Positions 8,760 through 16,197 of a stretch of 64,000 nucleotides of DNA are shown here, one piece after another. A program made the position numbers and the translations under genes. The notes below the pieces were generated by a model that was not told the origin of the DNA, made no database searches, and saw nothing but the letters and a program-made list of their open reading frames with translations. Source of the stretch: Brockia lithotrophica (GTDB lineage Bacteria; Bacillota; Bacilli; Thermicanales; DSM-22653); the NCBI GenBank assembly GCA_003050565.1, contig PEBW01000007.1, positions 24,756 through 88,755 on the forward strand, read 5' to 3'. The stretch's first letter is position 1. The number at the start of each line of letters is the position of its first letter.

Positions 8760-9671
8760 GTGGTGCGCAAACGCGAGGATCCCTACGGACCGGAAAAGCG
8801 GATGACCATCACGGAACACCTGGGGGAACTGCGGCAGCGGCTCATCCGCATCCTCTTCTTTTTCCTCTTTTCCGGCGTCCTCGGGATTTTTCTTTCCAGC
8901 AAGATCCTCCCGCTTTTAAACCCCGTGGGGATTCCGTGGTACGCCTTCGCACCTTCGGACGCGATCACCCTCTACCTCAAGGTGGGGATTTACTTTGCCC
9001 TGTTCGTGACCATTCCGTACGCCCTGTGGGAGATCTACCTCTTCGTTCGCCCGGGGCTCACGGAGGAAGAGGCGAAGATCGCCATCCGCTACATCCCCCT
9101 TACGGTCCTCGCGTTCCTCGTGGGCATCCTGTTCACCTACGCGGTTCTCTTTCCCGTCCTCTTCGACGTCCTCACCTGGTTCAACAACCAACTCGACTTG
9201 CCCCTCCTCCTCAGCGCCAATGCGTACATCAGCTTCTTCTTCCGCCTCGCCCTACCGGTGTCCCTCATCTTCGAGGTTCCCGTGATCGTACTCTTCTTCG
9301 GGCAGATCGGCGTCTTCGACCACGCCTCCCTCGTGCGCCTTCGTCCTTACGTGTACTTCGCCGGCGCACTTCTCGTGGTCTTCGGCTTCCGCGGGGATCT
9401 CTTGTCGAGCTTCTTCGCCCTTCTGCCGTTTTTCTTCCTCTTCGAGCTGAGCGTCTTCGTCGCCTGGCTCGCCGAAAAGCTCCACCTGTATCGGGGAAAG
9501 TCGCCCCCTCCCTCGGCGGGTGGGGGAAGTTCTGCGGCGCCGGAGGCGACGGAAACTCCCCCCCGTTTCGAAGGAAGTGGTGGGCAAGGAGAGGCAGGTG
9601 GGGTGTACGAGGGCAACCCTCCCTTCCCCTCGGCCGCCGAAGTCGTCTCCGATCCTCCGCTTCGTCCCTAA
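8760..9671 (+). CDS. tatC: Twin-arginine translocase subunit TatC
   Basis: TatC is the receptor of the Tat pathway, which exports folded cofactor-containing proteins carrying an RR signal. The 303 residues include the N-terminal signature MTITEHLGELRQRL and six hydrophobic segments (for example ILFFFLFSGVLGIFL, LTVLAFLVGILFTYAVLF, YVYFAGALLVVFGF). A tail of about 65 Gly/Pro/Ser/Glu-rich residues follows the last helix; TatC proteins normally end soon after it. GTG start. Its position between moaE and moaD, close to a Tat-dependent formate dehydrogenase, fits a dedicated export role. No tatA is in the window. Confidence 0.95.
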   Translation: MVRKREDPYGPEKRMTITEHLGELRQRLIRILFFFLFSGVLGIFLSSKILPLLNPVGIPWYAFAPSDAITLYLKVGIYFALFVTIPYALWEIYLFVRPGLTEEEAKIAIRYIPLTVLAFLVGILFTYAVLFPVLFDVLTWFNNQLDLPLLLSANAYISFFFRLALPVSLIFEVPVIVLFFGQIGVFDHASLVRLRPYVYFAGALLVVFGFRGDLLSSFFALLPFFFLFELSVFVAWLAEKLHLYRGKSPPPSAGGGSSAAPEATETPPRFEGSGGQGEAGGVYEGNPPFPSAAEVVSDPPLRP

Positions 9672-9707
9672 CTCCACCTTCGGTTCGCAAGAGGAGGTTG
9701 AGGACCC

Positions 9708-9962
9708 GTGTCCGCTCCTTGGATCCGCATTCGCCTCTTTTCCGCCGTCTCCGAGCGCATCGGCCGGCGTGAACTTGAGTTTCCCTTCCGGGAAGGAATC
9801 ACCGTAGGAGATCTCCGGGCCGCTCTCGCGGAACGTTACCCCGAAGCCCAAGACCTGTGGGAGATTTCCGCGTTTGCCGTGGACGAAGCGTACGCCTCGG
9901 ATGAAGACCCGGTTGCCCCGGGAGCCCTTGTGGCCGTGATCCCCCCGGTGAGCGGCGGTTGA
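9708..9962 (+). CDS. moaD: Molybdopterin synthase sulfur-carrier subunit MoaD
   Basis: MoaD is a ubiquitin-fold sulfur carrier whose C-terminal Gly-Gly is thiocarboxylated and donates sulfur inside the MoaD-MoaE complex. It has 84 residues. It begins WIRIRLFSAVSERIGRRELEF, contains GITVGDLRAALAERYPE, and ends exactly with VIPPVSGG, leaving the functional diglycine exposed. GTG start, 36 bases after tatC. It ends the moaC-to-moaD block, and a strong terminator lies about 65 bases downstream. Confidence 0.95.
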   Translation: MSAPWIRIRLFSAVSERIGRRELEFPFREGITVGDLRAALAERYPEAQDLWEISAFAVDEAYASDEDPVAPGALVAVIPPVSGG

Positions 9963-10026
9963 GGCTTGGCGGAAGTAACGGGTAAACCGGACATCTTGTT
10001 TTCCATTTGTTTTTCATTTTTTCATT

Positions 10027-10063
10027 CGCGGCAGGTGCGAGAGCGTCTGCCGCGTTTTCGTTT
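10027..10063 (+). terminator. Intrinsic terminator after moaD
   Basis: CGCGGCAG (10027-10034) pairs with CTGCCGCG (10047-10054). The inner GTGC/GCGT pairs close a GAGA tetraloop, giving 12 base pairs. TTTTCGTTT follows directly. Confidence 0.85.
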
Positions 10064-10194
10064 CGCGGGTTTCTCGGGAACGGCCCCGGCAAGGGACGAA
10101 GATGTCGTGGGAAGGGGCCTGTAAGGAGCGAAATCGTCCGCCGTTGCGGCGGAAGCGGTGGGAGCTTTTGTCCCCGGAACAGGGGGGCGGGGCT

Positions 10195-10214
10195 CTGTGA
10201 AAGGTCGTTCACGA
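10195..10214. promoter_or_regulatory. Inverted repeat CTGTGAA-N6-TTCACGA upstream of fdhD
   Basis: The dyad resembles Rex (TTGTGAA-N4-TTCACAA) and CRP/FNR sites in its half-sites, but its spacer is two bases wider than either. It lies about 220 bases before fdhD at the start of the AT-rich tract. An overlapping GAAAGGT/ACCTTTC repeat (10199-10223) competes with it as a hairpin. Confidence 0.35.
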
Positions 10215-10361
10215 GAACCTTTCTCAGGCGGGAACTTTTTTGTCCTGTTCTCCCACAGAATGTACTTTTCTTCTTGATTCCGCAATCCCGACTTCGTTTC
10301 TCATTTTTTTCATACCTATTGTCGAATCAAGGGTGAAAAAGGTAAAGTGAGGCTGAATCCG

Positions 10362-10375
10362 TGTAAGCGCTTGCA
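10362..10375. promoter_or_regulatory. LacI/CcpA-type palindromic operator upstream of fdhD
   Basis: TGTAAGCGCTTGCA is a 7+7 palindrome with one mismatch and the central CG typical of LacI-family operators. It matches the Bacillus catabolite-response consensus TGWNANCGNTNWCA except for one position. It lies about 58 bases upstream of the fdhD ATG, so a bound protein would control the formate dehydrogenase genes. Confidence 0.5.
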
Positions 10376-10393
10376 TATCGAGCGGTTTCCGAG

Positions 10394-10409
10394 ATACCTA
10401 TGGAGGTAT
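10394..10409. promoter_or_regulatory. ATACCT-ATGG-AGGTAT dyad in the fdhD leader (CsoR-family-like)
   Basis: This perfect 6-base inverted repeat lies 8 bases before the fdhD Shine-Dalgarno. Written as ATACC-N6-GGTAT it has the form of CsoR/CstR/FrmR operators. The same form occurs in the leader of the sulfur operon at 59984-59999. Confidence 0.4.
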
Positions 10410-10432
10410 ACGCCCGAAGGAGGTGAAGGGCG

Positions 10433-11206
10433 ATGAAGGGCATGCCCGAGGAGTACACGCTGGAGCTCATCGTGGAGGGGGTCGCTGCGGGGTCGTTTCA
10501 GATCACGCCGGAAGATCTCGAGGATTGGCTCGCCGGCTTTTTGTATGCCAACCGGATGATCGAAGTGCCCGAAGACATCCGCGACGTGGGGTTCGTGCGG
10601 CGCGGTTACGTCCTCGAGGCTCGCGTGGCGCTTCGCGACCCGCTGCGGGCGCGGCGCACCTGGGAGCGGGCGGGCCAGGAACTCGCCCGATTCATCGGCG
10701 TCGGGGACGGATGCGAGAGCTTGCGCTCGGCTTTGCGGGCTTCGGAGGTCTACCCCGTGCGCGGCGCTTGGCGCGGCACGATTGACGAGGTCAAGGACTA
10801 CATGACGATGATGGTGCGCTCCATGGAGAAGTACAAGGCCACGGGTGGGGTGCACGGGGCGGCCATCGTCACCCAAGGGGGTGAGCTCGTCCTTCGGGAA
10901 GATGTGGGACGACACAACGCGGTGGACAAGGTGATCGGCTACGCCTTGCGGCACGGGATACCCGGGGAGGAAATCCTCCTCCTCGGAACGGGGAGGCTCA
11001 CGCTCCAAATGATCCTCAAGGCGGCGCGCTACGGCATCGGGATCGCCGCTTCACGCAGTGCGGCGACGCATCAGGCGGTCCTCCTTGCGAGAGAACTCGG
11101 GATGGACGTCCTCGGCTACGTCCGCGGCGGCAATGCAATCCTCTACACCTCGGGCGGCCGGCTCGAGGGGGGCAAGGTGGGAAGAGAGCTCGCCAGCTCA
11201 CTCTAA
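10433..11206 (+). CDS. fdhD: Formate dehydrogenase sulfurtransferase FdhD
   Basis: FdhD passes sulfur from a cysteine desulfurase to the bis-MGD cofactor, which formate dehydrogenase needs for activity. The 257 residues include LEDWLAGFLYANRMIEV, the fold signature GELVLREDVGRHNAVDKVIG, ILLLGTGRLTLQM and the C-terminal nucleotide-binding-like part. The sulfur-carrying loop normally reads CxxC or CCGK; here only one cysteine is present (Cys94 in GVGDGCESLR). The ATG at 10433 has AAGGAGGTG 7 bases upstream. It is the first gene of the fdh cluster, 21 bases before fdhA. Confidence 0.9.
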   Translation: MKGMPEEYTLELIVEGVAAGSFQITPEDLEDWLAGFLYANRMIEVPEDIRDVGFVRRGYVLEARVALRDPLRARRTWERAGQELARFIGVGDGCESLRSALRASEVYPVRGAWRGTIDEVKDYMTMMVRSMEKYKATGGVHGAAIVTQGGELVLREDVGRHNAVDKVIGYALRHGIPGEEILLLGTGRLTLQMILKAARYGIGIAASRSAATHQAVLLARELGMDVLGYVRGGNAILYTSGGRLEGGKVGRELASSL

Positions 11207-11227
11207 ACGCGACTGGGGGGGAGTTCC

Positions 11228-14200
11228 ATGGCCGTCATCACGAGACGCGAATTTCTGAAGCGCGCGGGATTTGCCGTGACCGCCGCTTCGATCTTTGGCC
11301 TTTCGGGGGCGCAAAAGGCCTTTGCCCGAACGGCGAAGATCCAGCTCGACATCAAGAAGGGCAAGACGTACCCGACGGTGTGCCCCTACTGCTCGGTAGG
11401 GTGCGGCATGCTTGCGACGTCCGTAGACGGCAAGATCGTCCACATCGAGGGCAACCCCGACAGCCCGATCAACCGCGGTACCCTGTGCTCGAAAGGTTCG
11501 GCCGCCCTCCAACTCGTGAACAACCCCGCGCGCAACACGAAGGTTCTCTACCGCCGCCCGGGAGGGACGGAGTGGGAAGAAAAGCCGTACGATTGGGCCC
11601 TCGACCGCGTTGCCCAGCTCATCAAGGAGACGCGTGACCGCACGTTTGTCGAGAAGGACAACGACGGAAACCTCATCATGGCCACGCCGGCCATCGCCCA
11701 CCTCGGCGGCTCGACGAACGAAAACGAGTGGATCTACCTCCACATCAAGCTCCTTCGCGCCCTCGGTGTCGTGAACGTCGACGACAACGCCCGCCTCTGC
11801 CACGCCTCCACCGTTCCCGCCCTCTCGGCTTCCTTAGGCCGTGGTGCGATGACTCTCGCCGTGCAGGATCTGTACAACAGCGACGTGGTCGTCATCATGG
11901 GGTCGAACATGGCGGAAAACCACCCCGTAGGCTTCCGCTGGGTGCTCAAAGCCAAGGAGGAACGCGGGGCGAAGCTCATCGTCGTCGATCCGCGCTTCAC
12001 GCGCACCGCTTCCGCGGCGGACAAGTACGTCCCCATTCGGCCGGGTACGGACATCGTCTTTCTCGGGGCGCTCGTGAACTACATCTTGCAAAACGACCTG
12101 TACTTCAAGGAATACGTCGTGAACTACACGAACGCTCCCTTCCTCGTGAACGAGAACTTCAAGGATACGGAGGATCTGGAAGGGCTCTTCGTCGGCTACG
12201 ATCCGGAGAAAGGTGTCTACAACCAGAAACTCTGGGACTTTGAGCGCGAAGAGCTCGTTCCCGCTTCTCAAGAGCCCAAGACGCTTACGGAACGCGTCGC
12301 CCAAAAGCTCCGCGTCGGGCTGCCGAAGCGCGACGACACCTTGCAGCACCCGCGGACGGTCTTCCAGATCCTGAAGCGCCACTACAGCCGCTACACGCCG
12401 GAGATGGTGGAAAAGATCTGCGGCGTCTCCAAAGAGGACTTCCTCTACGTCGCCAAGACGCTTGCGGAGGTAGGTCGTCCGGACAAGACGGCGGCTTTTG
12501 TCTACTCCATGGGCTGGACACAGCACACGGTGGGAGCGCAGATCATCCGAACGTCGACGATCCTCCTCGGTCTTTTGGGGAGCATCGGGCGCCCCGGCGG
12601 CGGTATCGCCGCAATGCGCGGGCATTCCAACGTGCAGGGCGCTTCGGACTTCCCGCTCCTCGCCAACTACCTCATGGGCTACATCGCCTTCCCGCAGAAG
12701 GGCGCCAACAGCCTCGAGGAGTACCTCCTCAAGGTGACGAAGCCCACGGGGTGGTGGGCGAACACCCCGAAGTACGTCGTGAGTCTCCTCAAGGCGTGGT
12801 TTGGCGAACATGCCACGCCGGACAACGACTTCGGATTTAACTCCCTCCCGCGGGCCTTCGGCGACCACACGACCTTCGGGATCCTCGACCAGATGCGGCA
12901 GGGAATCGTCGAGGGTCTCATCCAGATGGGGCAAAACATCGCCGCGAGCGGGGTGCACGCTTCGTTCATCCGCACGGACGCTCTGCCCAAGCTCAAGTGG
13001 ATGGTGATCGTCGACCCGTTCCTCACGGAGTCGGCGACCTTCTGGAAGGACGCGCCGGAGGTCGCGGAGGGGAAGCTCAAGCCCGAGGAAATTCAGACGG
13101 AGATCTTCGTCTTCCCCGCGGCCGCCTTTGCCGAAAAGACCGGGAGCATCACGAACACCGGACGCACGGCGCAGTGGCGGGAAAAGGCAGGAAAGTCTCC
13201 GGAAGACGCACGCGGCGACTTGTACTTCACGTACGAACTCGGGAAGCGGCTCAAGAAACTCTACGCGAACAGCACGAACCCCCGCGATTGGGCGATTCAG
13301 CACCTCACGTGGGACTACGAGGGAAGCGATCCGAACGAAGGTCCGGACATCCTCAAGATCCTCAAGGAGATCAACGGCTACAACGTTGCCGACGGCTCCC
13401 ACGTGAAGGGCTTCCTCGAGCTCAAGGACGACGGCTCCACGGCGTGCGGGAACTGGATCTACGCGGGGATCTACCCGGACCCCACGACGAACCGCGCCGC
13501 TTCCCGCGATCCTCAGGGGCGCTACGCCCTGAACTGGGGCTTCACCTGGCCGGCGAACCGCCACATCCTCTACAACCGCGCCTCCGCCGACCCGAGCGGG
13601 CGCCCGTGGGCGGAAAACAAGAAGCTCATTTGGTGGGACGAGGCGCAAAAGAAGTGGGTCGGGGACGACGTGCCGGACTTCCCGGCGGCCAAGGCACCTA
13701 CCGCGGAGGCGAAGCCCGACGGGATCGGCCTCGACGCCCATTCCGGAAGGGACCCGTTCATCATGATGGCCGACGGGCGCTTGGGGATCTTTGCCTCGCT
13801 CGCCGACGGGCCGCTTCCGACGCACTACGAACCCGTGGAGACGCCCGTGGGGAACCTCCTGTACCCGAAGTACCCGCACAACCCCGTGACGGTCTACTAC
13901 AAGAAGATCCCGCGGAACGTCCTCCACGGGGTGGCGAACGAGAAGTACCCGTACATCATCTCCACGTACCGCCTCACGGAGCACTGGCACGGCGGCGCCA
14001 TGTCGCGTAACCTCCCGTGGCTTTCGGAGCTCATGCCGGAACTCTTCGCGGAGATTTCGCCGGAGCTCGCCAAGACGATCGGAGTGAAGAACGGCGACTG
14101 GGTGGAGATCACCACCGAGCGCGGCCACGTGCGTGCCCGCGCCCTCGTCACGCGGCGCATCCGCCCCTACGTCGTCGACGGTCGGGTCTACCAGGTCGTG

Positions 14201-14344
14201 GGACTCCCGATCCACTGGGGGTTTGCCGGTGCGGTGGTGAAGGGCGACATCACGAACGACCTGACGGCCATCGTCGGCGAGCCGAACTCGCGCATCCACG
14301 AGGCCAAAGTCTTCACGTGCAACATCCGCAAGGTCGAAGGCTAA
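11228..14344 (+). CDS. fdhA: Formate dehydrogenase catalytic subunit, Tat-exported (FdnG/FdoG-like)
   Basis: This is the molybdenum or tungsten bis-MGD subunit oxidising formate to CO2. It has 1038 residues, as in respiratory formate dehydrogenases. The Tat signal is TRREFLKRAGF followed by a hydrophobic stretch and an AFA-type cleavage region, so the enzyme faces the outside. A [4Fe-4S] site uses Cys52, 55, 59 and 87. The active-site residue is Cys191 in NARLCHASTVPALS, where E. coli FdnG has selenocysteine; no UGA is read through. The C-terminal dinucleotide-binding domain includes YRLTEHWHGGAMSRNLPW. ATG with GGGGGGAG upstream. Confidence 0.96.
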   Translation: MAVITRREFLKRAGFAVTAASIFGLSGAQKAFARTAKIQLDIKKGKTYPTVCPYCSVGCGMLATSVDGKIVHIEGNPDSPINRGTLCSKGSAALQLVNNPARNTKVLYRRPGGTEWEEKPYDWALDRVAQLIKETRDRTFVEKDNDGNLIMATPAIAHLGGSTNENEWIYLHIKLLRALGVVNVDDNARLCHASTVPALSASLGRGAMTLAVQDLYNSDVVVIMGSNMAENHPVGFRWVLKAKEERGAKLIVVDPRFTRTASAADKYVPIRPGTDIVFLGALVNYILQNDLYFKEYVVNYTNAPFLVNENFKDTEDLEGLFVGYDPEKGVYNQKLWDFEREELVPASQEPKTLTERVAQKLRVGLPKRDDTLQHPRTVFQILKRHYSRYTPEMVEKICGVSKEDFLYVAKTLAEVGRPDKTAAFVYSMGWTQHTVGAQIIRTSTILLGLLGSIGRPGGGIAAMRGHSNVQGASDFPLLANYLMGYIAFPQKGANSLEEYLLKVTKPTGWWANTPKYVVSLLKAWFGEHATPDNDFGFNSLPRAFGDHTTFGILDQMRQGIVEGLIQMGQNIAASGVHASFIRTDALPKLKWMVIVDPFLTESATFWKDAPEVAEGKLKPEEIQTEIFVFPAAAFAEKTGSITNTGRTAQWREKAGKSPEDARGDLYFTYELGKRLKKLYANSTNPRDWAIQHLTWDYEGSDPNEGPDILKILKEINGYNVADGSHVKGFLELKDDGSTACGNWIYAGIYPDPTTNRAASRDPQGRYALNWGFTWPANRHILYNRASADPSGRPWAENKKLIWWDEAQKKWVGDDVPDFPAAKAPTAEAKPDGIGLDAHSGRDPFIMMADGRLGIFASLADGPLPTHYEPVETPVGNLLYPKYPHNPVTVYYKKIPRNVLHGVANEKYPYIISTYRLTEHWHGGAMSRNLPWLSELMPELFAEISPELAKTIGVKNGDWVEITTERGHVRARALVTRRIRPYVVDGRVYQVVGLPIHWGFAGAVVKGDITNDLTAIVGEPNSRIHEAKVFTCNIRKVEG

Positions 14345-14370
14345 ACGCGGGAGCACAGGGGGTGTAGGCA

Positions 14371-15153
14371 TTGGGAGCCAAGGGGATGCTCGTCGACACG
14401 TCGTTGTGCATCGGATGTAAGGCGTGTCAGGTAGCCTGCAAGGAGTGGAACGACCTCCCCATGGAAGAGCACGTCGGCTTTTCCGGGGACAGCTACGACA
14501 ACACGCTCCGCCTCACGGCGACCACCTGGCGCCACGTGAAGTTCATCGAGCAGTTCGACGAAAACCACAACGGGCGCTGGCTCTTCCTTTCCGATTCCTG
14601 CAAGCACTGTACGGACGCCGCGTGCATGAGCGTCTGCCCGACCGGTGCCATCGTGCGCACGGAGTTCGGCTCGGTGTACGTGCAGGAGGACGTGTGCATC
14701 GGCTGCGGTTCGTGCGAAAAAGCGTGCCCGTTTGGCGTCATCCACGTGGATGCCAGGAAGCGCGTGGCGCAGAAGTGCACGCTTTGCTACGACCGCCTGC
14801 AGCACGGGATGCAGCCGGCGTGCGCCCAGGCCTGCCCGACGGACGCCATCCGGTTCGGCGACGTGGACGAGCTCCGGAAGCACGCCCGCGAACGTGTGGC
14901 CCAGCTGCAGGCGCGCGGCGAGGACAAGGCGCGCGTCTACGGCGAGGACATCGCCGGCGGGCTGAACGTCTTCTACATCCTGCTGGACGAGCCCAAGGTG
15001 TACGGCCTGCCGGAAGAGGTTTCCGTGCCGAACCGCGAGAACGAGCTTCCCGTCCTCGGCGTCGTCGGCGCCGTTGCGGCAGGTCTCGTCGGCCTCGCCG
15101 CCGTCGCGGACGCGCGGTCGGACGCGCCGACGATCAAGGAAGAAGGCGAGTGA
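14371..15153 (+). CDS. fdhB: Formate dehydrogenase iron-sulfur subunit (FdnH/FdoH-like)
   Basis: This subunit wires electrons from the catalytic subunit to the membrane cytochrome. The 260 residues contain four ferredoxin-type cysteine clusters: CIGCKACQVACKEW, CKHCTDAACMSVCP, CIGCGSCEKACP and CTLCYDRLQHGMQPACAQACP, enough for four [4Fe-4S] centres. One C-terminal membrane helix (LPVLGVVGAVAAGLVGLAA, about 224-243) anchors it, as in E. coli FdnH. It has no signal peptide and presumably travels with FdhA. TTG start with AGGGGGGTG upstream, 26 bases after fdhA. Confidence 0.95.
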   Translation: MGAKGMLVDTSLCIGCKACQVACKEWNDLPMEEHVGFSGDSYDNTLRLTATTWRHVKFIEQFDENHNGRWLFLSDSCKHCTDAACMSVCPTGAIVRTEFGSVYVQEDVCIGCGSCEKACPFGVIHVDARKRVAQKCTLCYDRLQHGMQPACAQACPTDAIRFGDVDELRKHARERVAQLQARGEDKARVYGEDIAGGLNVFYILLDEPKVYGLPEEVSVPNRENELPVLGVVGAVAAGLVGLAAVADARSDAPTIKEEGE

Positions 15154-15207
15154 GCGCGTGAGGCGGTAGATTGCACGAAAATGCGCAGGGAACGGGGGTG
15201 GCGGCCG

Positions 15208-15912
15208 ATGGCCGAAAACCGGCGGTGGATCCTCAAGCATCGCCTGCCGAGCCAGACGATGCACTTTGTCCTCCTTCTTTCCTGGTTTACGCTTGCGGTG
15301 ACGGGGTTTGGGGTAAAATTCGGGTGGGTGAGTGGACCTACGGCGGTGTCCTTCATCCAGTGGCACGTGTACGCCGGGGCGCTCCTCACCTTTGCGTCGC
15401 TCGGGTACGTCCTCTTTTCCTGGCGCAGCTTCAAAACCCTCGTGCGCGAGATGTTCACCTGGGATCGCGATACGTGGCTGTGGTGGACGAACCTGGGCGG
15501 GTATCCGCAGAAAATCCTTCGCCTCGGAAAGCCCAAAAAATACCCGCAGACGAAGTACAACGCCGGCCAAAAGTTCTTCGGGATCGTCGTTCTCTTGGCC
15601 GTCCCCACCGCGATCGTCACAGGATGGCAGATGTACTTCTTTCCCGGCGCGTTGCCGCCCGTGTGGAACAAAATCTTCTTCGACGTGCACGTGTGGTCCA
15701 CCCTCTTCGTGACGCTCTTCGTGCTCGTGGTCCACATCCCCCTCGCCCTCTACCTCTTCGACGACTTCAAGGCGATGTTCCGCTTTGGGGCGGGCTACGT
15801 CCCTCTGGAGTTTGCCGAAGAGCACAGCCCGAAGTGGGTGAAGCAAGTGCTCGCCCGGGAAGAAGCCCCGGGTACCCGAGGAACCGGCGGAAAGGTCGCG
15901 GGAGGGGCTTAG
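15208..15912 (+). CDS. fdhC: Formate dehydrogenase cytochrome b subunit (FdnI/FdoI-like)
   Basis: This is the membrane di-haem cytochrome that passes electrons from the Fe-S subunit to quinone. The 234 residues hold four hydrophobic helices (FVLLLSWFTLAVTG, VYAGALLTFASLGYVLF, FFGIVVLLAVPTAIVTGW, STLFVTLFVLVVHIPLALYLF). Candidate haem histidines lie in QTMHFVL, QWHVYAG, DVHVWST and VVHIPLA. ATG 15181 is also in frame, but GGGGGTGG at 15194-15201 spaces properly only to ATG 15208 (MAENRRWILKHRLP). It completes the fdhABC trimer. Confidence 0.92.
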   Translation: MAENRRWILKHRLPSQTMHFVLLLSWFTLAVTGFGVKFGWVSGPTAVSFIQWHVYAGALLTFASLGYVLFSWRSFKTLVREMFTWDRDTWLWWTNLGGYPQKILRLGKPKKYPQTKYNAGQKFFGIVVLLAVPTAIVTGWQMYFFPGALPPVWNKIFFDVHVWSTLFVTLFVLVVHIPLALYLFDDFKAMFRFGAGYVPLEFAEEHSPKWVKQVLAREEAPGTRGTGGKVAGGA

Positions 15913-16085
15913 GGATTCGGCGCCCTCGCAGGCGCACGAGCCCGCCCTCTTTCGAAGCCGGTGGTCGGCGTGGTTCCAAGATGTGCGGGAGATTTCGACC
16001 TTCCCGAAACAAGGCTTCGAGTCCTCAAGGAGTGGAAGGAAACGGACGATACCCGAAGGGGCTCCTCTTCCCTGGAACGGGGAAA

Positions 16086-16110
16086 CGGGGCAGTGGAGCC
16101 CCGCCTTTCT
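16086..16110 (+). terminator. Short hairpin between fdhC and fdhE
   Basis: CGGGGC (16086-16091) pairs with GCCCCG (16098-16103) around AGTGGA and is followed by CCTTTCT. It sits in a 285-base gene-free interval and is a weak terminator or attenuator at best. It may separate the structural fdh genes from fdhE and mobA. Confidence 0.35.
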
Positions 16111-16197
16111 CGCCAAAGGAAGAACGGCGTTGGGGGCGGTCCGACGAGAGCGGGCGCTTCCCGAATCGGGCAAGTACGCGTCAAAGGAGCGACGGAC

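Larger units (their letters stand above)
9963..10432 (+). other. 470-base regulatory region between moaD and fdhD
   Basis: No credible gene. It holds, in order: the terminator of the mo genes; a GC-rich stretch; an unusually AT-rich tract (10220-10350) with several nested inverted repeats, including CTGTGAA/TTCACGA and GAGAAC/GTTCTC; a weak promoter candidate TTGTCG (10319-10324) with TAAAGT (10343-10348); a LacI/CcpA-like palindrome; an ATACCT-ATGG-AGGTAT dyad; and the fdhD ribosome site AAGGAGGTG (10417-10425). The octamer ATACCTAT occurs twice (10312 and 10394). Confidence 0.6.

Noticed and set aside
10195..10214. Calling the CTGTGAA/TTCACGA dyad a Rex operator
   Set aside because: The spacer is 6 bases instead of 4, and a competing hairpin overlaps it; kept only as an unassigned inverted repeat.
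11834..14371. Very long open frame on the minus strand of fdhA (and similar antisense frames elsewhere)
   Set aside because: GC-rich third positions of the real gene leave the opposite strand without stops; the product is Arg/Val/Asp-rich and resembles no family.
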